A stretch of 64,000 bases of DNA from an uncultured Phocaeicola sp. (GTDB lineage: Bacteria > Bacteroidota > Bacteroidia > Bacteroidales > Bacteroidaceae). The position numbers and the translations under genes were made by a program. Of the stretch, positions 34,015 through 43,262 are shown one piece after another. Under the pieces are notes generated by a model. It did no database searches, was not told the origin of the DNA, and was given only the letters and a program-made list of their open reading frames with translations. The number at the start of each line of letters is the position of its first letter. Positions within the stretch are counted from its first letter, which is position 1. The stretch lies in the NCBI GenBank assembly GCA_958434805.1, contig CAUBDX010000009.1, positions 1-64,000 of the forward strand, read 5' to 3'.

Positions 34015-34807
34015 TGCGGCTGGTGGCTATGAGATACGCCCCCAGCAGAATCAGCGGCACACTGAGCCACTGCCCTATGTTAAAAGTCATATCCGCCTCT
34101 TCGGCAACCTGCGGATTCTTCATAAACTCCAGAGCAAAGCGAGTGCCAAAGAATATAAGCAAGCTTACTCCGGTTATTAATCCCACCCTCTTTTGTAAAT
34201 GGTATGTATGGTACATCACCCAGGCAGTTACACCGGCAACCAGGCAATACAGCATTTCATAAATCTGAGTAGGATGGCAAGGCAAACCTTCATACAGCTG
34301 ATGCCACTCCCGGGAACGGACAAATTCAAATCCCCAAGGCAACGTGGTGGGATATCCGAATATCTCGGAATTCATTAAATTACCAAAACGGATACAGAAG
34401 CAGACAATCGCCACAGCAGGTATCATGCGGTCAAACAACCACCACACACTTTTCCGGGTTACTTTTTTCGAGTACCACATCAGAGCCAGAATGATGGCGA
34501 ACACCCCTCCGTGACTTGCCAGCCCGCCTTTCCAAATCTTGAATATTTCAACAGGATGGGCGCCATAATAGTCCCATTCATAAAACAGACAGTGCCCCAG
34601 ACGGGCGCCAATGACCGTACTGACTATGCAATAGACAAAAAGCTTGTCCACCCACTCTTCCGGATACTTCTCTTTTTTGAATAAACGGCTTACCATTTCA
34701 TAAGCCAATATGAAACCAAGGCCCCACATCAGCCCATACCAACGCACTTCCCAACTACCTACTTTAAATAAGATAGGATCCACATCCCATACAATACTTG
34801 CTATCAT
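34001..34807 (-). CDS. lgt: Prolipoprotein diacylglyceryl transferase
   Basis: 268 residues, seven or so membrane helices. The Lgt signature RFGNLMNSEIFG (catalytic-region Arg and Asn) and the HGG motif (LASHGGVFAIILAL) are intact. It transfers diacylglycerol from phosphatidylglycerol to the lipobox Cys of prolipoproteins in the inner membrane and so serves the many lipoproteins of this window (RND adaptor and channel, GH32, propeller protein and others). It lies downstream of ddh but is separated from it by a strong terminator. Confidence 0.95.
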   Translation of the reverse strand: MIASIVWDVDPILFKVGSWEVRWYGLMWGLGFILAYEMVSRLFKKEKYPEEWVDKLFVYCIVSTVIGARLGHCLFYEWDYYGAHPVEIFKIWKGGLASHGGVFAIILALMWYSKKVTRKSVWWLFDRMIPAVAIVCFCIRFGNLMNSEIFGYPTTLPWGFEFVRSREWHQLYEGLPCHPTQIYEMLYCLVAGVTAWVMYHTYHLQKRVGLITGVSLLIFFGTRFALEFMKNPQVAEEADMTFNIGQWLSVPLILLGAYLIATSRTRKE

Positions 34808-34845
34808 TGTTCTATTTCTTTGTTTATGAACACAAAGGAAATAAA

Positions 34846-34883
34846 AAAATCTCTTCTCCGGAATAAAACAGAGAAGAGATTTT
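34846..34883 (-). terminator. Terminator of ddh
   Basis: Perfect 13-base arms AAAATCTCTTCTC (34846-34858) and GAGAAGAGATTTT (34871-34883), loop of 12. On the minus strand a run of seven T follows, so ddh and lgt are separate units. Confidence 0.85.
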
Positions 34884-34913
34884 CAGAATATCGTTCTTTT
34901 TGAGGAAACCTCT

Positions 34914-35813
34914 TTATACCAAATGGGCAATCAGTTCCTCACGGTCGCCGCACAGCAGATCAATTACAGGAACTTCGATCATGGTATAACATCCGGGCTG
35001 CTGTTTCATGGAGGCGCGTGCCACGCAAACCAGCACCTGCGCGGTAAGAGCCGGATTATTAATCTTCATGTCAAACTCGAACAACTGATTGTGAGTCTTG
35101 CCCGATACCCCTTTGCGAACCAGGTTAACGCCATGACCCACGTCGTTCAAATCGTCCACACATGGAACTTGTTTTACATGTGTCTCGTCATTTACAAAAT
35201 AAGGATCCGACTTGATGGCGGCTTCCACAGTCTTGAAGTCCGCACCTTCCTCCAGTTCCACATACACCATACGGCGATGGATACCGGTTCCCACAGGAAT
35301 AGTCATGGACAAAGCATCCTTCACTCCATCAATGGCACGGACTGCTACGGAATGCCCCATGCTGCGTCCCGGACCGAAATTGGTATAAGTAATGCCCTTC
35401 GGAGCGATGGCTTCCAGCAGTGTACGGACTACAGAATCGCTTCCCGGATCCCATCCGGCAGAAATAATAGCGACAGCCTTACCGGCCTTTGCCGACTCAT
35501 CCAATGAACGGCGGAGAGAAGTGATTTGCGTATGAATGTCGAAACTATCTACCGTATTGATACCCATTGCCAGAATCTCTTTCGCATATTCTTCCACGCT
35601 ACGGGTCGGAGTAGCCAGCACAGCCACATCCACATCTTTCAATTCCTTTATATCTTTCACCACAGCGTATGCTTCCAACTCGGCAGGCTTGTTTTCCGCA
35701 CCGCTACGACGGACGATACCTGCAATCTCAAAATCGGGAGCAGCTTCCAAAGCCTCCACTACATACTGACCAATGTTACCGTATCCAACCACGGCCGCTC
35801 TTATTTTTTTCAT
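34914..35813 (-). CDS. ddh: meso-Diaminopimelate dehydrogenase
   Basis: 299 residues. N-terminal Rossmann fold with [15 protein letters not shown], then the DAP-binding domain with [15 protein letters not shown] and [16 protein letters not shown]. It makes meso-DAP in one NADPH-dependent step from tetrahydrodipicolinate and ammonia, for peptidoglycan and lysine. Own promoter at 35855-35862 (divergent from ruvA) and own terminator. Confidence 0.95.
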   Translation of the reverse strand: MKKIRAAVVGYGNIGQYVVEALEAAPDFEIAGIVRRSGAENKPAELEAYAVVKDIKELKDVDVAVLATPTRSVEEYAKEILAMGINTVDSFDIHTQITSLRRSLDESAKAGKAVAIISAGWDPGSDSVVRTLLEAIAPKGITYTNFGPGRSMGHSVAVRAIDGVKDALSMTIPVGTGIHRRMVYVELEEGADFKTVEAAIKSDPYFVNDETHVKQVPCVDDLNDVGHGVNLVRKGVSGKTHNQLFEFDMKINNPALTAQVLVCVARASMKQQPGCYTMIEVPVIDLLCGDREELIAHLV

Positions 35814-35854
35814 CTTTTATTGGGTTTAGTTTACTATTATCTGTTAATTCGCTG

Positions 35855-35862
35855 CAAAAATA
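35855..35862 (-). promoter_or_regulatory. -7 box (TATTTTTG) of ddh
   Basis: TAnnTTTG on the minus strand, 42 nt before the ATG at 35813. Confidence 0.5.
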
Positions 35863-35948
35863 AACATTTTGCCTCGTTTTTTTGTTCACTACGACCTAAT
35901 AATTTAAAAATATTCTTGCCGAACTTATAATTTAAAAGATAGATGTCC

Positions 35949-35956
35949 TATTTTTG
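35949..35956 (+). promoter_or_regulatory. -7 box (TATTTTTG) of ruvA
   Basis: TAnnTTTG on the plus strand, 33 nt before the ruvA ATG at 35989. Confidence 0.5.
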
Positions 35957-35988
35957 CAAAGAACTGTAAATTTTCAAATGAAACAACC

Positions 35989-36582
35989 ATGATAGAATAT
36001 ATTAAAGGAGACATTGCGGAGATTACTCCGGCAACGGTGGTTTTAGATTGTAACGGGATGGGGTATGGCATCAATATCTCATTGAATACGTATTCGGCCA
36101 TTCAGAATCAGAGCAATACGAAATTATATATTTATGAAGCGATCCGGGAAGATGCCTACGTACTCTACGGATTCTCGACCAAACAGGAACGGGAGTTGTT
36201 TTTGTTACTGATTTCCGTATCGGGCATCGGCGGCAACACGGCACGTATGATTCTGTCGGCCTTATCCCCTTCCGAGCTGTGCGGAGTAATCAGTTCCGGT
36301 AATGACAAGTTATTGAAAACAGTAAAAGGCATCGGCCTGAAAACTGCCCAACGCATCATAGTGGACTTAAAGGACAAGATCGCCACTTCGGGCGTGGAAA
36401 CGGTGAACAGTGAAATGTTTGCCAATCCGGGCAATACGGAAATTCATGACGAGGCTGTCGCCGCACTCACCATGCTGGGATTCGCACAAGCCGCATCACA
36501 AAAGGTAGTGGCTGCCATACTGAAAGAGGAGCCTGCCGCCCCGGTAGAGAAAGTGATCAAGCTGGCCCTGAAGCGATTGTAA
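35989..36582 (+). CDS. ruvA: Holliday junction DNA helicase subunit RuvA
   Basis: 197 residues. N-terminal OB fold ([20 protein letters not shown]), tandem helix-hairpin-helix motifs ([32 protein letters not shown]) and a C-terminal RuvB-binding three-helix domain (about 150-197). The tetramer grips Holliday junctions while RuvB drives branch migration. ruvB is not in this window. A hairpin between convergent genes ends it. Confidence 0.95.
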
Positions 36583-36600
36583 GGGCTGTACATGAAACAA

Positions 36601-36661
36601 GGAACACGGACAATGCGGACTTTGGGGAGATTCTCTTCAAGATCCGCATTGTTTGTGTTCC
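36601..36661. terminator. Terminator between ruvA and the lipoprotein gene
   Basis: Arms 36601-36619 and 36643-36661 (outer GGAACAC, inner ACAATGCGGA) pair except for an internal GG/TT. A GC-containing stem of 17 bp in the short gap between convergent genes. Confidence 0.65.
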
Positions 36662-36669
36662 CATCCACA

Positions 36670-37494
36670 TCACTTCTCTTCCTCCTGTTCCTGCATTTTG
36701 CGGGTTACAAACTCTATTTTCAAGTTCGCTTCTTTCTTATCTTTACGGATTTGTTCCATGCCGGACAGGATGCGCGCCAACTCCGTCAATTCTGCAATTG
36801 CCTTACGGTCATTGGGTTGCATAGCTGTTTTATAAGTACGGTCTCCGATAAACTGAAGTTGGATATTCTTATCTTTGTTCGCTACAATAAAAGCGATAAC
36901 GCCGCCGTCTTCCCCCATCTTGTAATCGGCCTTCTCGATTGCACGGCCCAAGTCAGTGGTTTCATAGCTGTCTTTCGAGGCGGGAGTTTCGGCAAAGGTA
37001 CCCCCCACACTCACCTTCACCGCCGTGTGATGCAACGTGCCGCCAGCACAATAAATAGAGGTAAGGGACATTTCCCCCTGCTCGTTCACCTGTCCGCGCA
37101 AGAATGAACGGCCTATATTCTTTTCTACCGTCTGGGTGGGATAAAAATAGTTACCCACCTCCTGATATGCAGTATCTTTCTCAAGAACAAAATTACCCTT
37201 GACGGAATCCAGCTGAGCTTGTTTCACCACCATCATGCTATCCAGGTAAATCAGACTTTTCCGCTGTTCTTTCAAATCCACCTGCTGCATCAGCTTGACT
37301 CCCTGTTTTCTGGCTTCAAACGCTTTCGGATAAAGGATGCGGATACTGTCTATCTGCAATTTGGCCTCATTAAAGTTCTCTTTTTCCAAAGCCGCTTCGG
37401 CCTTACGCAAATTTTCTTGCGCTTTCTTCTCGCCGCCATCATCACAACCGGCCAGCAACAAGGCAAATAATGCTACTAATCCTATCTTTTTCAT
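36670..37494 (-). CDS. Lipoprotein of unknown function with a coiled-coil start
   Basis: 274 residues. Signal ending in LLAGC and then Asp-Asp-Gly, giving an outer-membrane-sorted or periplasmic lipoprotein. Residues about 22-90 are highly charged helix (EKKAQENLRKAEAALEKENF), then a beta-rich region and a charged helical C-terminus (RKDKKEANLKIEFVTRKMQE). It is a common Bacteroidales protein with no assigned function that I recognise. The start at 37494 follows a -7 box at 37519-37526; the frame to 37521 would lie on top of the promoter. Confidence 0.75.
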   Translation of the reverse strand: MKKIGLVALFALLLAGCDDGGEKKAQENLRKAEAALEKENFNEAKLQIDSIRILYPKAFEARKQGVKLMQQVDLKEQRKSLIYLDSMMVVKQAQLDSVKGNFVLEKDTAYQEVGNYFYPTQTVEKNIGRSFLRGQVNEQGEMSLTSIYCAGGTLHHTAVKVSVGGTFAETPASKDSYETTDLGRAIEKADYKMGEDGGVIAFIVANKDKNIQLQFIGDRTYKTAMQPNDRKAIAELTELARILSGMEQIRKDKKEANLKIEFVTRKMQEQEEEK

Positions 37495-37518
37495 GTACTT
37501 GATCGTTTTATATGCAGG

Positions 37519-37526
37519 CAAAAATA
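37519..37526 (-). promoter_or_regulatory. -7 box (TATTTTTG) of the lipoprotein gene
   Basis: TAnnTTTG on the minus strand 25 nt before the ATG at 37494. Confidence 0.5.
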
Positions 37527-37569
37527 CAATTTAATTGCGTGATTTCTCCTTATCCTGCGCAAAAAATCG

Positions 37570-37577
37570 TAAATTTG
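37570..37577 (+). promoter_or_regulatory. -7 box (TAAATTTG) of cca
   Basis: TAnnTTTG on the plus strand, 13 nt before the ATG at 37590, which is a very short leader; it excludes the upstream in-frame start at 37512. Confidence 0.5.
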
Positions 37578-37589
37578 CCCCTCTTTAAG

Positions 37590-39014
37590 ATGAATATGGA
37601 ACTAAAAGAACATTTTAATAATAAGATATTCAAGTTAATCTCCGAAACGGCAGACGAACTGGGATTGGAATGTTACGTTGTAGGAGGTTATGTACGAGAT
37701 ATATTTTTGGCACGTCCCTCGAAAGATATAGACGTTGTAGTAGTAGGAAGCGGAATTGAAATGGCACAGACCTTCGGCAAGAAGCTGGGACGCGGAGCAC
37801 ACGTTTCTGTTTTTAAGAATTTCGGCACGGCACAAGTTAAATACCATGACACGGAAGTGGAATTTGTCGGTGCCCGTAAAGAGTCGTACAGCCATGACAG
37901 CCGTAAGCCCGTAGTAGAGGACGGCACCCTGGAGGATGACCAAAACCGGCGCGATTTCACGATCAATGCCATGGCAGTGTGCCTGAACAAAGCACGTTTC
38001 GGTGAACTGGTAGATCCTTTTAACGGGCTGGACGATTTGAAAGAGAGAACTATCCGTACACCGCTGGACCCGGACATCACTTTCAGTGACGATCCGCTCC
38101 GCATGATGCGTTGTGTCCGGTTTGCCACACAACTGAACTTCTATATTGACGACACCACTTTCGAAGCACTGTCACGCAACAAGGAACGCATTCATATTAT
38201 CTCCAAAGAGCGCATCGCCGACGAGTTGAACAAGATCCTGCTCGCCCCCATACCGTCCAAAGGCTTTATAGAACTGGACCGCTGCGGACTGCTGCCTTTG
38301 ATTTTCCCCGAACTGGTGGCGCTGCAAGGAGTGGAAACCCGGAACGGGCGTGCCCATAAAGACAACTTCTATCATACCCTGGAAGTTGTGGACAATATTT
38401 CCAAACATACCGACAACCTATGGCTGCGTTGGGCTACGCTGTTGCATGATATAGGCAAGCCACGTACCAAACGCTGGGAGCCACGTATAGGATGGACTTT
38501 CCATAATCATAACTTTATCGGTGAGAAAATGGTTCCGGATCTCTTCCGCAAGATGAAACTGCCCATGAATGAGAAGATGAAATATGTCCAAAAGTTGGTC
38601 AGCCTGCACATGCGCCCCATTGTTATCGCAGATGATGTAGTAACCGATTCCGCCGTGCGACGTCTGCTTTTTGAAGCCGGAGATGATATTGACGACTTGA
38701 TGCTGCTGTGCGAAGCGGACATCACTTCAAAAAATGAAGCACGAAAACAAAAATTCCTGGATAACTTCAAACTGGTACGCCAGAAGCTGAAAGACCTGGA
38801 AGAAAAAGACCGGATACGCAATTTCCAACCTCCGGTAGACGGAGAAGAAATTATGCGGATATTCGACCTGCAGCCCTGCCGTGAAATAGGCAGTCTGAAA
38901 AGTTCTATCAAGGATGCCATACTGGATGGAATCATCCCTAATGAACATGATGCCGCTTTAGAACACATGTTGAAGAAAGCAAAAAGCATGGGATTAACTC
39001 CCAAAAACTTATAA
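37590..39014 (+). CDS. cca: CCA tRNA nucleotidyltransferase with HD domain
   Basis: 474 residues. Class II poly(A) polymerase/CCA head (YVVGGYVRDIFLARPSKDIDVVVVG; quoted by its parts GGYVRDIFL and KDIDVVVVG) with the catalytic Asp pair, RRDFTINAMAV and RFATQL neck motifs, and a C-terminal HD phosphohydrolase domain (LLHDIGKPRTKRW). It adds or repairs the 3' CCA of tRNAs; the HD domain adds phosphatase or phosphodiesterase activity. Start at 37590 (MNMELKEHF), with ATG 37596 as an alternative. The hemolysin III-like gene follows four bases after the stop codon. Confidence 0.93.
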   Translation: MNMELKEHFNNKIFKLISETADELGLECYVVGGYVRDIFLARPSKDIDVVVVGSGIEMAQTFGKKLGRGAHVSVFKNFGTAQVKYHDTEVEFVGARKESYSHDSRKPVVEDGTLEDDQNRRDFTINAMAVCLNKARFGELVDPFNGLDDLKERTIRTPLDPDITFSDDPLRMMRCVRFATQLNFYIDDTTFEALSRNKERIHIISKERIADELNKILLAPIPSKGFIELDRCGLLPLIFPELVALQGVETRNGRAHKDNFYHTLEVVDNISKHTDNLWLRWATLLHDIGKPRTKRWEPRIGWTFHNHNFIGEKMVPDLFRKMKLPMNEKMKYVQKLVSLHMRPIVIADDVVTDSAVRRLLFEAGDDIDDLMLLCEADITSKNEARKQKFLDNFKLVRQKLKDLEEKDRIRNFQPPVDGEEIMRIFDLQPCREIGSLKSSIKDAILDGIIPNEHDAALEHMLKKAKSMGLTPKNL

Positions 39015-39018
39015 GAAA

Positions 39019-39654
39019 TTGACCATACACTATACCAAAGGAGAAGAGTGGGCCAATACCCTGTCACATGGCGTTGGTATCCTAATAGGTATCGCCGGCG
39101 GCGGTTATCTGTTGCTTACTGCCATGAAAAGTGGCAATCCGTGGGCAACAGGCGGCATGTGGCTCTACCTATTCGGTATGCTGTCTTCCTATATCAGCTC
39201 CACCTGGTATCATGCCAGCAAACCATCTCCTCACCGCGAAGTGTTGCGCAAATTCGATCATGCTTCGATTTATCTGCATATCGCAGGCAGCTATTCCCCC
39301 ATCATGCTGATAGCCTTGCGGGAAGCAGATTATTGGGGATGGGGAATTTTTAGTTTCGTATGGCTATGCGCCCTCGCCGGGATCATTCTATGTTTTTGTA
39401 ACCTGAAAGAACATAGCAACCTGGAAACAATTTGCTATATAGCCATGGGATGCAGCATTTTTGTAGGTTTCAAGCCGCTCTGCCAACATGTGCCTCCCGC
39501 TTTTATTTATTGGTTAATCGGCGAAGGAGTGTCTTACATCACCGGAGCTGTCTTTTATTCCTTCCCCAAATTGCCCTATATGCACTCTGTTTTCCATCTG
39601 TTCGTATTAGGAGGAACGGTCTGTCACATGATGGCATTGTGGTACATTTTATAA
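39019..39654 (+). CDS. Hemolysin III family membrane protein (TrhA/YqfA, PAQR-like)
   Basis: 211 residues with seven predicted membrane helices. The opening YTKGEEWANTLSHGVGI, the SSTWYHAS segment and the C-terminal HSVFHLFVLGGTVCHM, with the His and Asp/Ser residues of the PAQR metal site, identify the hemolysin III/YqfA family. Despite the name, bacterial members are membrane-homeostasis proteins or putative receptors and hydrolases. The start is TTG at 39019, four bases after the cca stop; no ATG lies near and the protein is conserved from this residue, so translation is likely coupled to cca. Confidence 0.85.
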   Translation: MTIHYTKGEEWANTLSHGVGILIGIAGGGYLLLTAMKSGNPWATGGMWLYLFGMLSSYISSTWYHASKPSPHREVLRKFDHASIYLHIAGSYSPIMLIALREADYWGWGIFSFVWLCALAGIILCFCNLKEHSNLETICYIAMGCSIFVGFKPLCQHVPPAFIYWLIGEGVSYITGAVFYSFPKLPYMHSVFHLFVLGGTVCHMMALWYIL

Positions 39655-39680
39655 CCTTCCCATCTTCAATAAGTTATCCG

Positions 39681-39726
39681 TTTTGGGAAACTTTTATTCA
39701 TTTTTTAAACAGAAAGTTTCCCAAAA
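39681..39726. promoter_or_regulatory. Perfect 14-bp inverted repeat next to the nrdD promoter
   Basis: Arms TTTTGGGAAACTTT (39681-39694) and AAAGTTTCCCAAAA (39713-39726). The right arm sits between the -33 and -7 positions of the nrdD promoter. No U-tract follows, so it is more likely an operator than a terminator. It does not match the known NrdR-box pattern. Confidence 0.5.
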
Positions 39727-39731
39727 TGTTA

Positions 39732-39739
39732 TACCTTTG
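39732..39739 (+). promoter_or_regulatory. -7 box (TACCTTTG) of the nrdDG operon
   Basis: Perfect TAnnTTTG on the plus strand just before the riboswitch. Expected start near 39742-39745, which is where the riboswitch P1 stem begins. Confidence 0.65.
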
Positions 39740-39741
39740 CA

Positions 39742-39923
39742 GCTGTCCGACAAGGTGAAGTTAACCACTTCCAAGAGGGAATGCCGTGAAAATCAGCAAC
39801 AGTACCCGCTGCTGTAATTCTCGTAGAGCTGAAACAATATGCCACTACAAAACCATTTGCGGGAAGGCGTTTTAAGGGAGAGATAAGTCAGAAAACCTGC
39901 CTGGAAGGACAGCCAAGTTTTTT
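39742..39923 (+). ncRNA. Cobalamin (B12) riboswitch
   Basis: All core B12 elements are present in order: GAGGGAA, GTGAAAATC, ACAGTACCCGCTGCTGTAA (conserved pseudoknot loop region), GCCACTA, GCGGGAAGGC, and a B12-box-like AAGTCAGAAAACCTGCC. P1 closes with GCTGTCC (39742-39748) against GGACAGC (39907-39913), followed by TTTTTT (39918-39923). The RNA directly precedes nrdD. Binding of adenosylcobalamin or a relative would lower nrdD expression, either by termination at the U-run or by blocking translation. The ligand class is from family knowledge. Confidence 0.92.
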
Positions 39924-39948
39924 AAATTAACAATTAATTTTTCAAACA

Positions 39949-42225
39949 ATGAATTACGCTGAGATTTGTATTATTAAGCGTGATGGAAAGCGGGAAGACT
40001 TTTCCATCAGTAAAATTAAAAATGCAATCGGCAAGGCATTCCATGCCTCCGGAATTGACAATGAAGACAAACTGATTGCTGAAATTACCATGCGGGTTAT
40101 CAGCAATTTCGTATCTCCAACCATCAGTGTGGAAGAGATTCAGGACCTGGTAGAAAAGGAACTGATGAAAGTACGTCCCGAAGTGGCCAAGAAATATATT
40201 ATTTATCGCGAATGGCGGAATACGGAACGCGACCGTAAAACGCAAATGAAGCACATCATGGACGGCATTGTAGCCATCGACAAAAATGATGTCAACCTGA
40301 GTAATGCCAACATGTCCAGCCATACTCCCGCCGGACAGATGATGACTTTTGCCTCGGAAGTTACTAAAGACTATACCTATAAATACCTGTTGCCTAAAAA
40401 ATATGCCGAAGCACATCAGTTGGGCGACATACATATACATGATTTGGATTACTATCCCACCAAGACTACCACTTGTATCCAATATGACCTGGATGACTTG
40501 TTCGAACGCGGCTTCCGCACTAAAAACGGAAGTATCCGTACTCCACAGTCCATTCAAAGTTATGCCACTCTGGCCACCATCATATTCCAGACAAACCAGA
40601 ACGAGCAACACGGCGGACAAGCTATTCCCGCCTTCGACTTCTTTATGGCGGAAGGGGTACGGAAGACATTTCGCAAACATCTGAAAACTTTAACCGAGTT
40701 TTATATAGAAGTAGAGGGAAAAGAACCCGGAACAGAGGCTCTCAAGAAAATTGAAGAGAAAGCATACGCCATGACGCGCAAAGATACACATCAGGCCATG
40801 GAAGGATTCATCCACAACCTGAACACCATGCATTCGCGAGGGGGAAATCAAGTCGTGTTCAGTTCCATCAATTATGGAACAGACACTTCTCCCGAAGGCC
40901 GCATGGTCATAGAGGAACTGCTGAAAGCTACCATCGAAGGCCTGGGTACCCGTGGCGAAGTACCGGTCTTCCCCATACAGATATTCAAGGTTAAAGACGG
41001 AGTATCTTATTCCGAAGAGGACTATAAGAAAGCCATGGAAAACTTCGAAGCGGCACTGGAAGGCAAAATGGAATTCCAAGCTCCCAATTTCGACTTGTTT
41101 CTGAAAGCCTGCCGTACCACCGCAAAAGCCTTGTTCCCTAATTTTATGTTTTTGGATACTCCTTATAACAAAAATGAGAAATGGGATATCAAGGACCCTA
41201 AACGTTACCGCTATGAACTGGCAACTATGGGATGCCGTACCCGCGTATACGAAAATATAGCAGGTGAAAAAAGTTCATTAGGACGTGGCAACCTGTCATT
41301 CACCACCATGAATATGCCCCGGCTGGCCATCGAAGCACGCATCAAGGCGGAAAGTCTGGAAGAGTCAGGCAAGAAAGAGGCCATAGAAAGAAAAGCAAAA
41401 GAAATATTCATGGAAAGTGTACATGCTTTGTCCGAACTGATTGCCGAACAATTGTATGCACGCTACCAGTATCAACGTACAGCCCTGGCACGCCAGTTCC
41501 CGTTCATGATGGGGAATGATGTGTGGAAAGGCGGAGGAAAACTTTCGCCCAACGACCAGGTGGGGGATGTATTGCGTCAAGGCACATTAGGGATAGGCTT
41601 TATCGGCGGACACAATGCCATGATGGCTCTTTATGGAGAAGGTCACGCACATAGCCAGAAAGCATGGGATACATTATTCGAAGCCGTTACGGAAATGAAT
41701 AAAGTGGCAGACGAATACAAACAGAAATATCAGTTGAATTTCTCCGTACTTGCCACTCCTGCCGAAGGACTTTCCGGACGCTTCACCCGTATGGACCGCC
41801 GCAAATACGGCATCATTCCCGGCGTGACGGACAATGACTATTATGTAAACTCTTTCCACGTAGATGTAAAAGAGCCCATCACCATCACCGAGAAGATAAA
41901 ACGGGAAGCTCCTTTCCACGCCATTACCCGCGGAGGGCATATCACTTACGTGGAACTGGACGGAGAAGCTCAGAAAAATGTAAAAGCCATAGCCAAGATT
42001 GTAAAAGTAATGCATGACGAAGGCATTGGATACGGTTCCATCAACCATCCTGTTGATACTTGTCAGGCTTGCGGTTACAAAGGAGTCATTTACGACAAGT
42101 GCCCTGTTTGCCAGAGCGAGAATATAATGCGAATGCGTCGCATTACCGGGTATTTGACAGGCGACCTCAGCACTTGGAATTCAGCCAAGCGTGCTGAAGA
42201 ACGTGACCGGGTAAAGCATGGATAA
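39949..42225 (+). CDS. nrdD: Anaerobic ribonucleoside-triphosphate reductase (class III)
   Basis: 758 residues. Residues 1-95 form an ATP-cone allosteric domain ([21 protein letters not shown]). The catalytic barrel follows. Near the C-terminus lies a Cys4 zinc site (C705, C708, C718, C721) and the glycyl radical at G734 in RITGYL. An internal [11 protein letters not shown] holds C429, a plausible active-site cysteine. It reduces ribonucleotides to deoxyribonucleotides without oxygen or B12. Under a cobalamin riboswitch and directly followed by its activase gene nrdG (5 bp). Confidence 0.96.
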   Translation: MNYAEICIIKRDGKREDFSISKIKNAIGKAFHASGIDNEDKLIAEITMRVISNFVSPTISVEEIQDLVEKELMKVRPEVAKKYIIYREWRNTERDRKTQMKHIMDGIVAIDKNDVNLSNANMSSHTPAGQMMTFASEVTKDYTYKYLLPKKYAEAHQLGDIHIHDLDYYPTKTTTCIQYDLDDLFERGFRTKNGSIRTPQSIQSYATLATIIFQTNQNEQHGGQAIPAFDFFMAEGVRKTFRKHLKTLTEFYIEVEGKEPGTEALKKIEEKAYAMTRKDTHQAMEGFIHNLNTMHSRGGNQVVFSSINYGTDTSPEGRMVIEELLKATIEGLGTRGEVPVFPIQIFKVKDGVSYSEEDYKKAMENFEAALEGKMEFQAPNFDLFLKACRTTAKALFPNFMFLDTPYNKNEKWDIKDPKRYRYELATMGCRTRVYENIAGEKSSLGRGNLSFTTMNMPRLAIEARIKAESLEESGKKEAIERKAKEIFMESVHALSELIAEQLYARYQYQRTALARQFPFMMGNDVWKGGGKLSPNDQVGDVLRQGTLGIGFIGGHNAMMALYGEGHAHSQKAWDTLFEAVTEMNKVADEYKQKYQLNFSVLATPAEGLSGRFTRMDRRKYGIIPGVTDNDYYVNSFHVDVKEPITITEKIKREAPFHAITRGGHITYVELDGEAQKNVKAIAKIVKVMHDEGIGYGSINHPVDTCQACGYKGVIYDKCPVCQSENIMRMRRITGYLTGDLSTWNSAKRAEERDRVKHG

Positions 42226-42230
42226 TCAGC

Positions 42231-42689
42231 ATGAACTTGTTATTTACCTATCCTGAAACAATAGTCGACGGTGAAGGCATCCGCTATTCCATCTATCTGG
42301 CCGGATGCCGTCACCATTGTCGCGGTTGCCAGAATCCCGAATCCTGGAATCCATCGGCAGGCACTCCGCTCACACCGGAAAAAATAGAAAAAATGATCTG
42401 CGAAATAAATGCCAATCCATTATTGGACGGAATCACCTTTTCCGGTGGAGATCCACTTTATCATCCCCAAGAATTCCTGGCTCTGGTCAAACAGATCAAA
42501 GAAGCTACCGGACAAAACATCTGGTGTTATACTGGATATACATTTGAACAGATACAAAACGATGAAATGTTAAAACCGATACTGGATTATGTGGATGTTA
42601 TAGTAGACGGACGATTTGAGCCGGATTTGTACTCTCCTTACTTGGAATTTCGGGGCAGCAGTAATCAACGCATCATCCGTGTGCGATAA
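42231..42689 (+). CDS. nrdG: Anaerobic ribonucleotide reductase activating protein
   Basis: 152 residues. A radical-SAM protein with the 4Fe-4S motif CRHHCRGC (C26, C30, C33) and the SAM-binding GGDPLY. It uses SAM to place the glycyl radical on NrdD. Five bases after the nrdD stop, so co-transcribed and under the same riboswitch. A stem-loop at 42703 ends the unit. Confidence 0.95.
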   Translation: MNLLFTYPETIVDGEGIRYSIYLAGCRHHCRGCQNPESWNPSAGTPLTPEKIEKMICEINANPLLDGITFSGGDPLYHPQEFLALVKQIKEATGQNIWCYTGYTFEQIQNDEMLKPILDYVDVIVDGRFEPDLYSPYLEFRGSSNQRIIRVR

Positions 42690-42702
42690 CGCTAAAAGAA
42701 AT

Positions 42703-42749
42703 AAAAAAGGGGTGTTTTCTTGATATATATCATGAATTCACCCTTTTTT
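42703..42749 (+). terminator. Terminator of the nrdDG operon
   Basis: Arms AAAAAAGGGGTG (42703-42714) and CACCCTTTTTT (42739-42749) with one bulged base, followed by an AT-rich stretch. Directly downstream of nrdG. Confidence 0.75.
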
Positions 42750-42793
42750 ATGTTTTTCAGCATATATTTACTTGCTAATTTCAAGAAAAGCCG

Positions 42794-43126
42794 TACCTTT
42801 GCAATGTGGTTGTGAAACCAAATATTAAGTTAATAAAGAAAAGAACAAAATTAGGTATTAAGTATTAAGGTAAAGATTTTAATTTAAGGTATTAGATTTA
42901 GGTAAAGAAAGATTGATTTAGAAAGGTATTAGTAGTAAGATTTAAGGTAATTAGAAAAAGAAAGTTTTCAGGAGATTAGTTTTATAGGTATTAAAAGAGT
43001 TGTTTTTTTAGGTACAAGAGAGAGAGGATAACACAACTGAGACGAGAAAGATGAAAAGAACCCCATAATGGAGGGGGGTTCTTCAGGATGTGAGCGGGTT
43101 TGATAAAAACTTTCGCTCTTTTTTTA
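42794..43126 (+). ncRNA. Putative non-coding RNA with eight AGGTA repeats and a strong promoter/terminator pair
   Basis: A consensus promoter (TACCTTTG at 42794-42801 with CTTG 19 bp upstream at 42771-42774) starts an RNA near 42806. No coding frame with a sensible start covers it. AGGTA occurs eight times, at 42853, 42868, 42887, 42900, 42924, 42945, 42986 and 43010, mostly as AGGTATTA or AGGTAAAG in an AG-rich context. GGTTGTG (42808) and CACAACT (43032) can close the molecule. It ends with hairpin AAGAACCCC/GGGGTTCTT (43056-43083) and an intrinsic terminator, GAGCG/CGCTC stem (43092-43118) plus seven T. Function unknown; a 6S-like role is only a guess. Confidence 0.6.
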
Positions 43127-43169
43127 TGTCTTTTTTTCACCACGGGAGAGAAACAATATAAAAAACGCA

Positions 43170-43209
43170 GATTTCCGCAAAGACGATTGATTCAATCTTT
43201 GCGGAAATC
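43170..43209 (-). terminator. Terminator of the murA-dxr-rseP operon
   Basis: Perfect 14-base arms GATTTCCGCAAAGA (43170-43183) and complement (43196-43209). On the minus strand the stem is followed by CTGCGTTTTTTAT. It ends the rseP transcript. Confidence 0.85.
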
Positions 43210-43262
43210 CGTGCCTATCGGCATTGTTATAAAAATGCCGTGTCCTTTTCTGTCATGCAGAC

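Noticed and set aside
33821..34180. 119-codon plus-strand frame overlapping HU and lgt
   Set aside because: Straddles two well-supported genes in other frames; no domain.
39681..39726. NrdR box pair upstream of nrdD
   Set aside because: Two NrdR boxes of the acaCwAtATaTwGtgt type would be expected; the inverted repeat has a different sequence.
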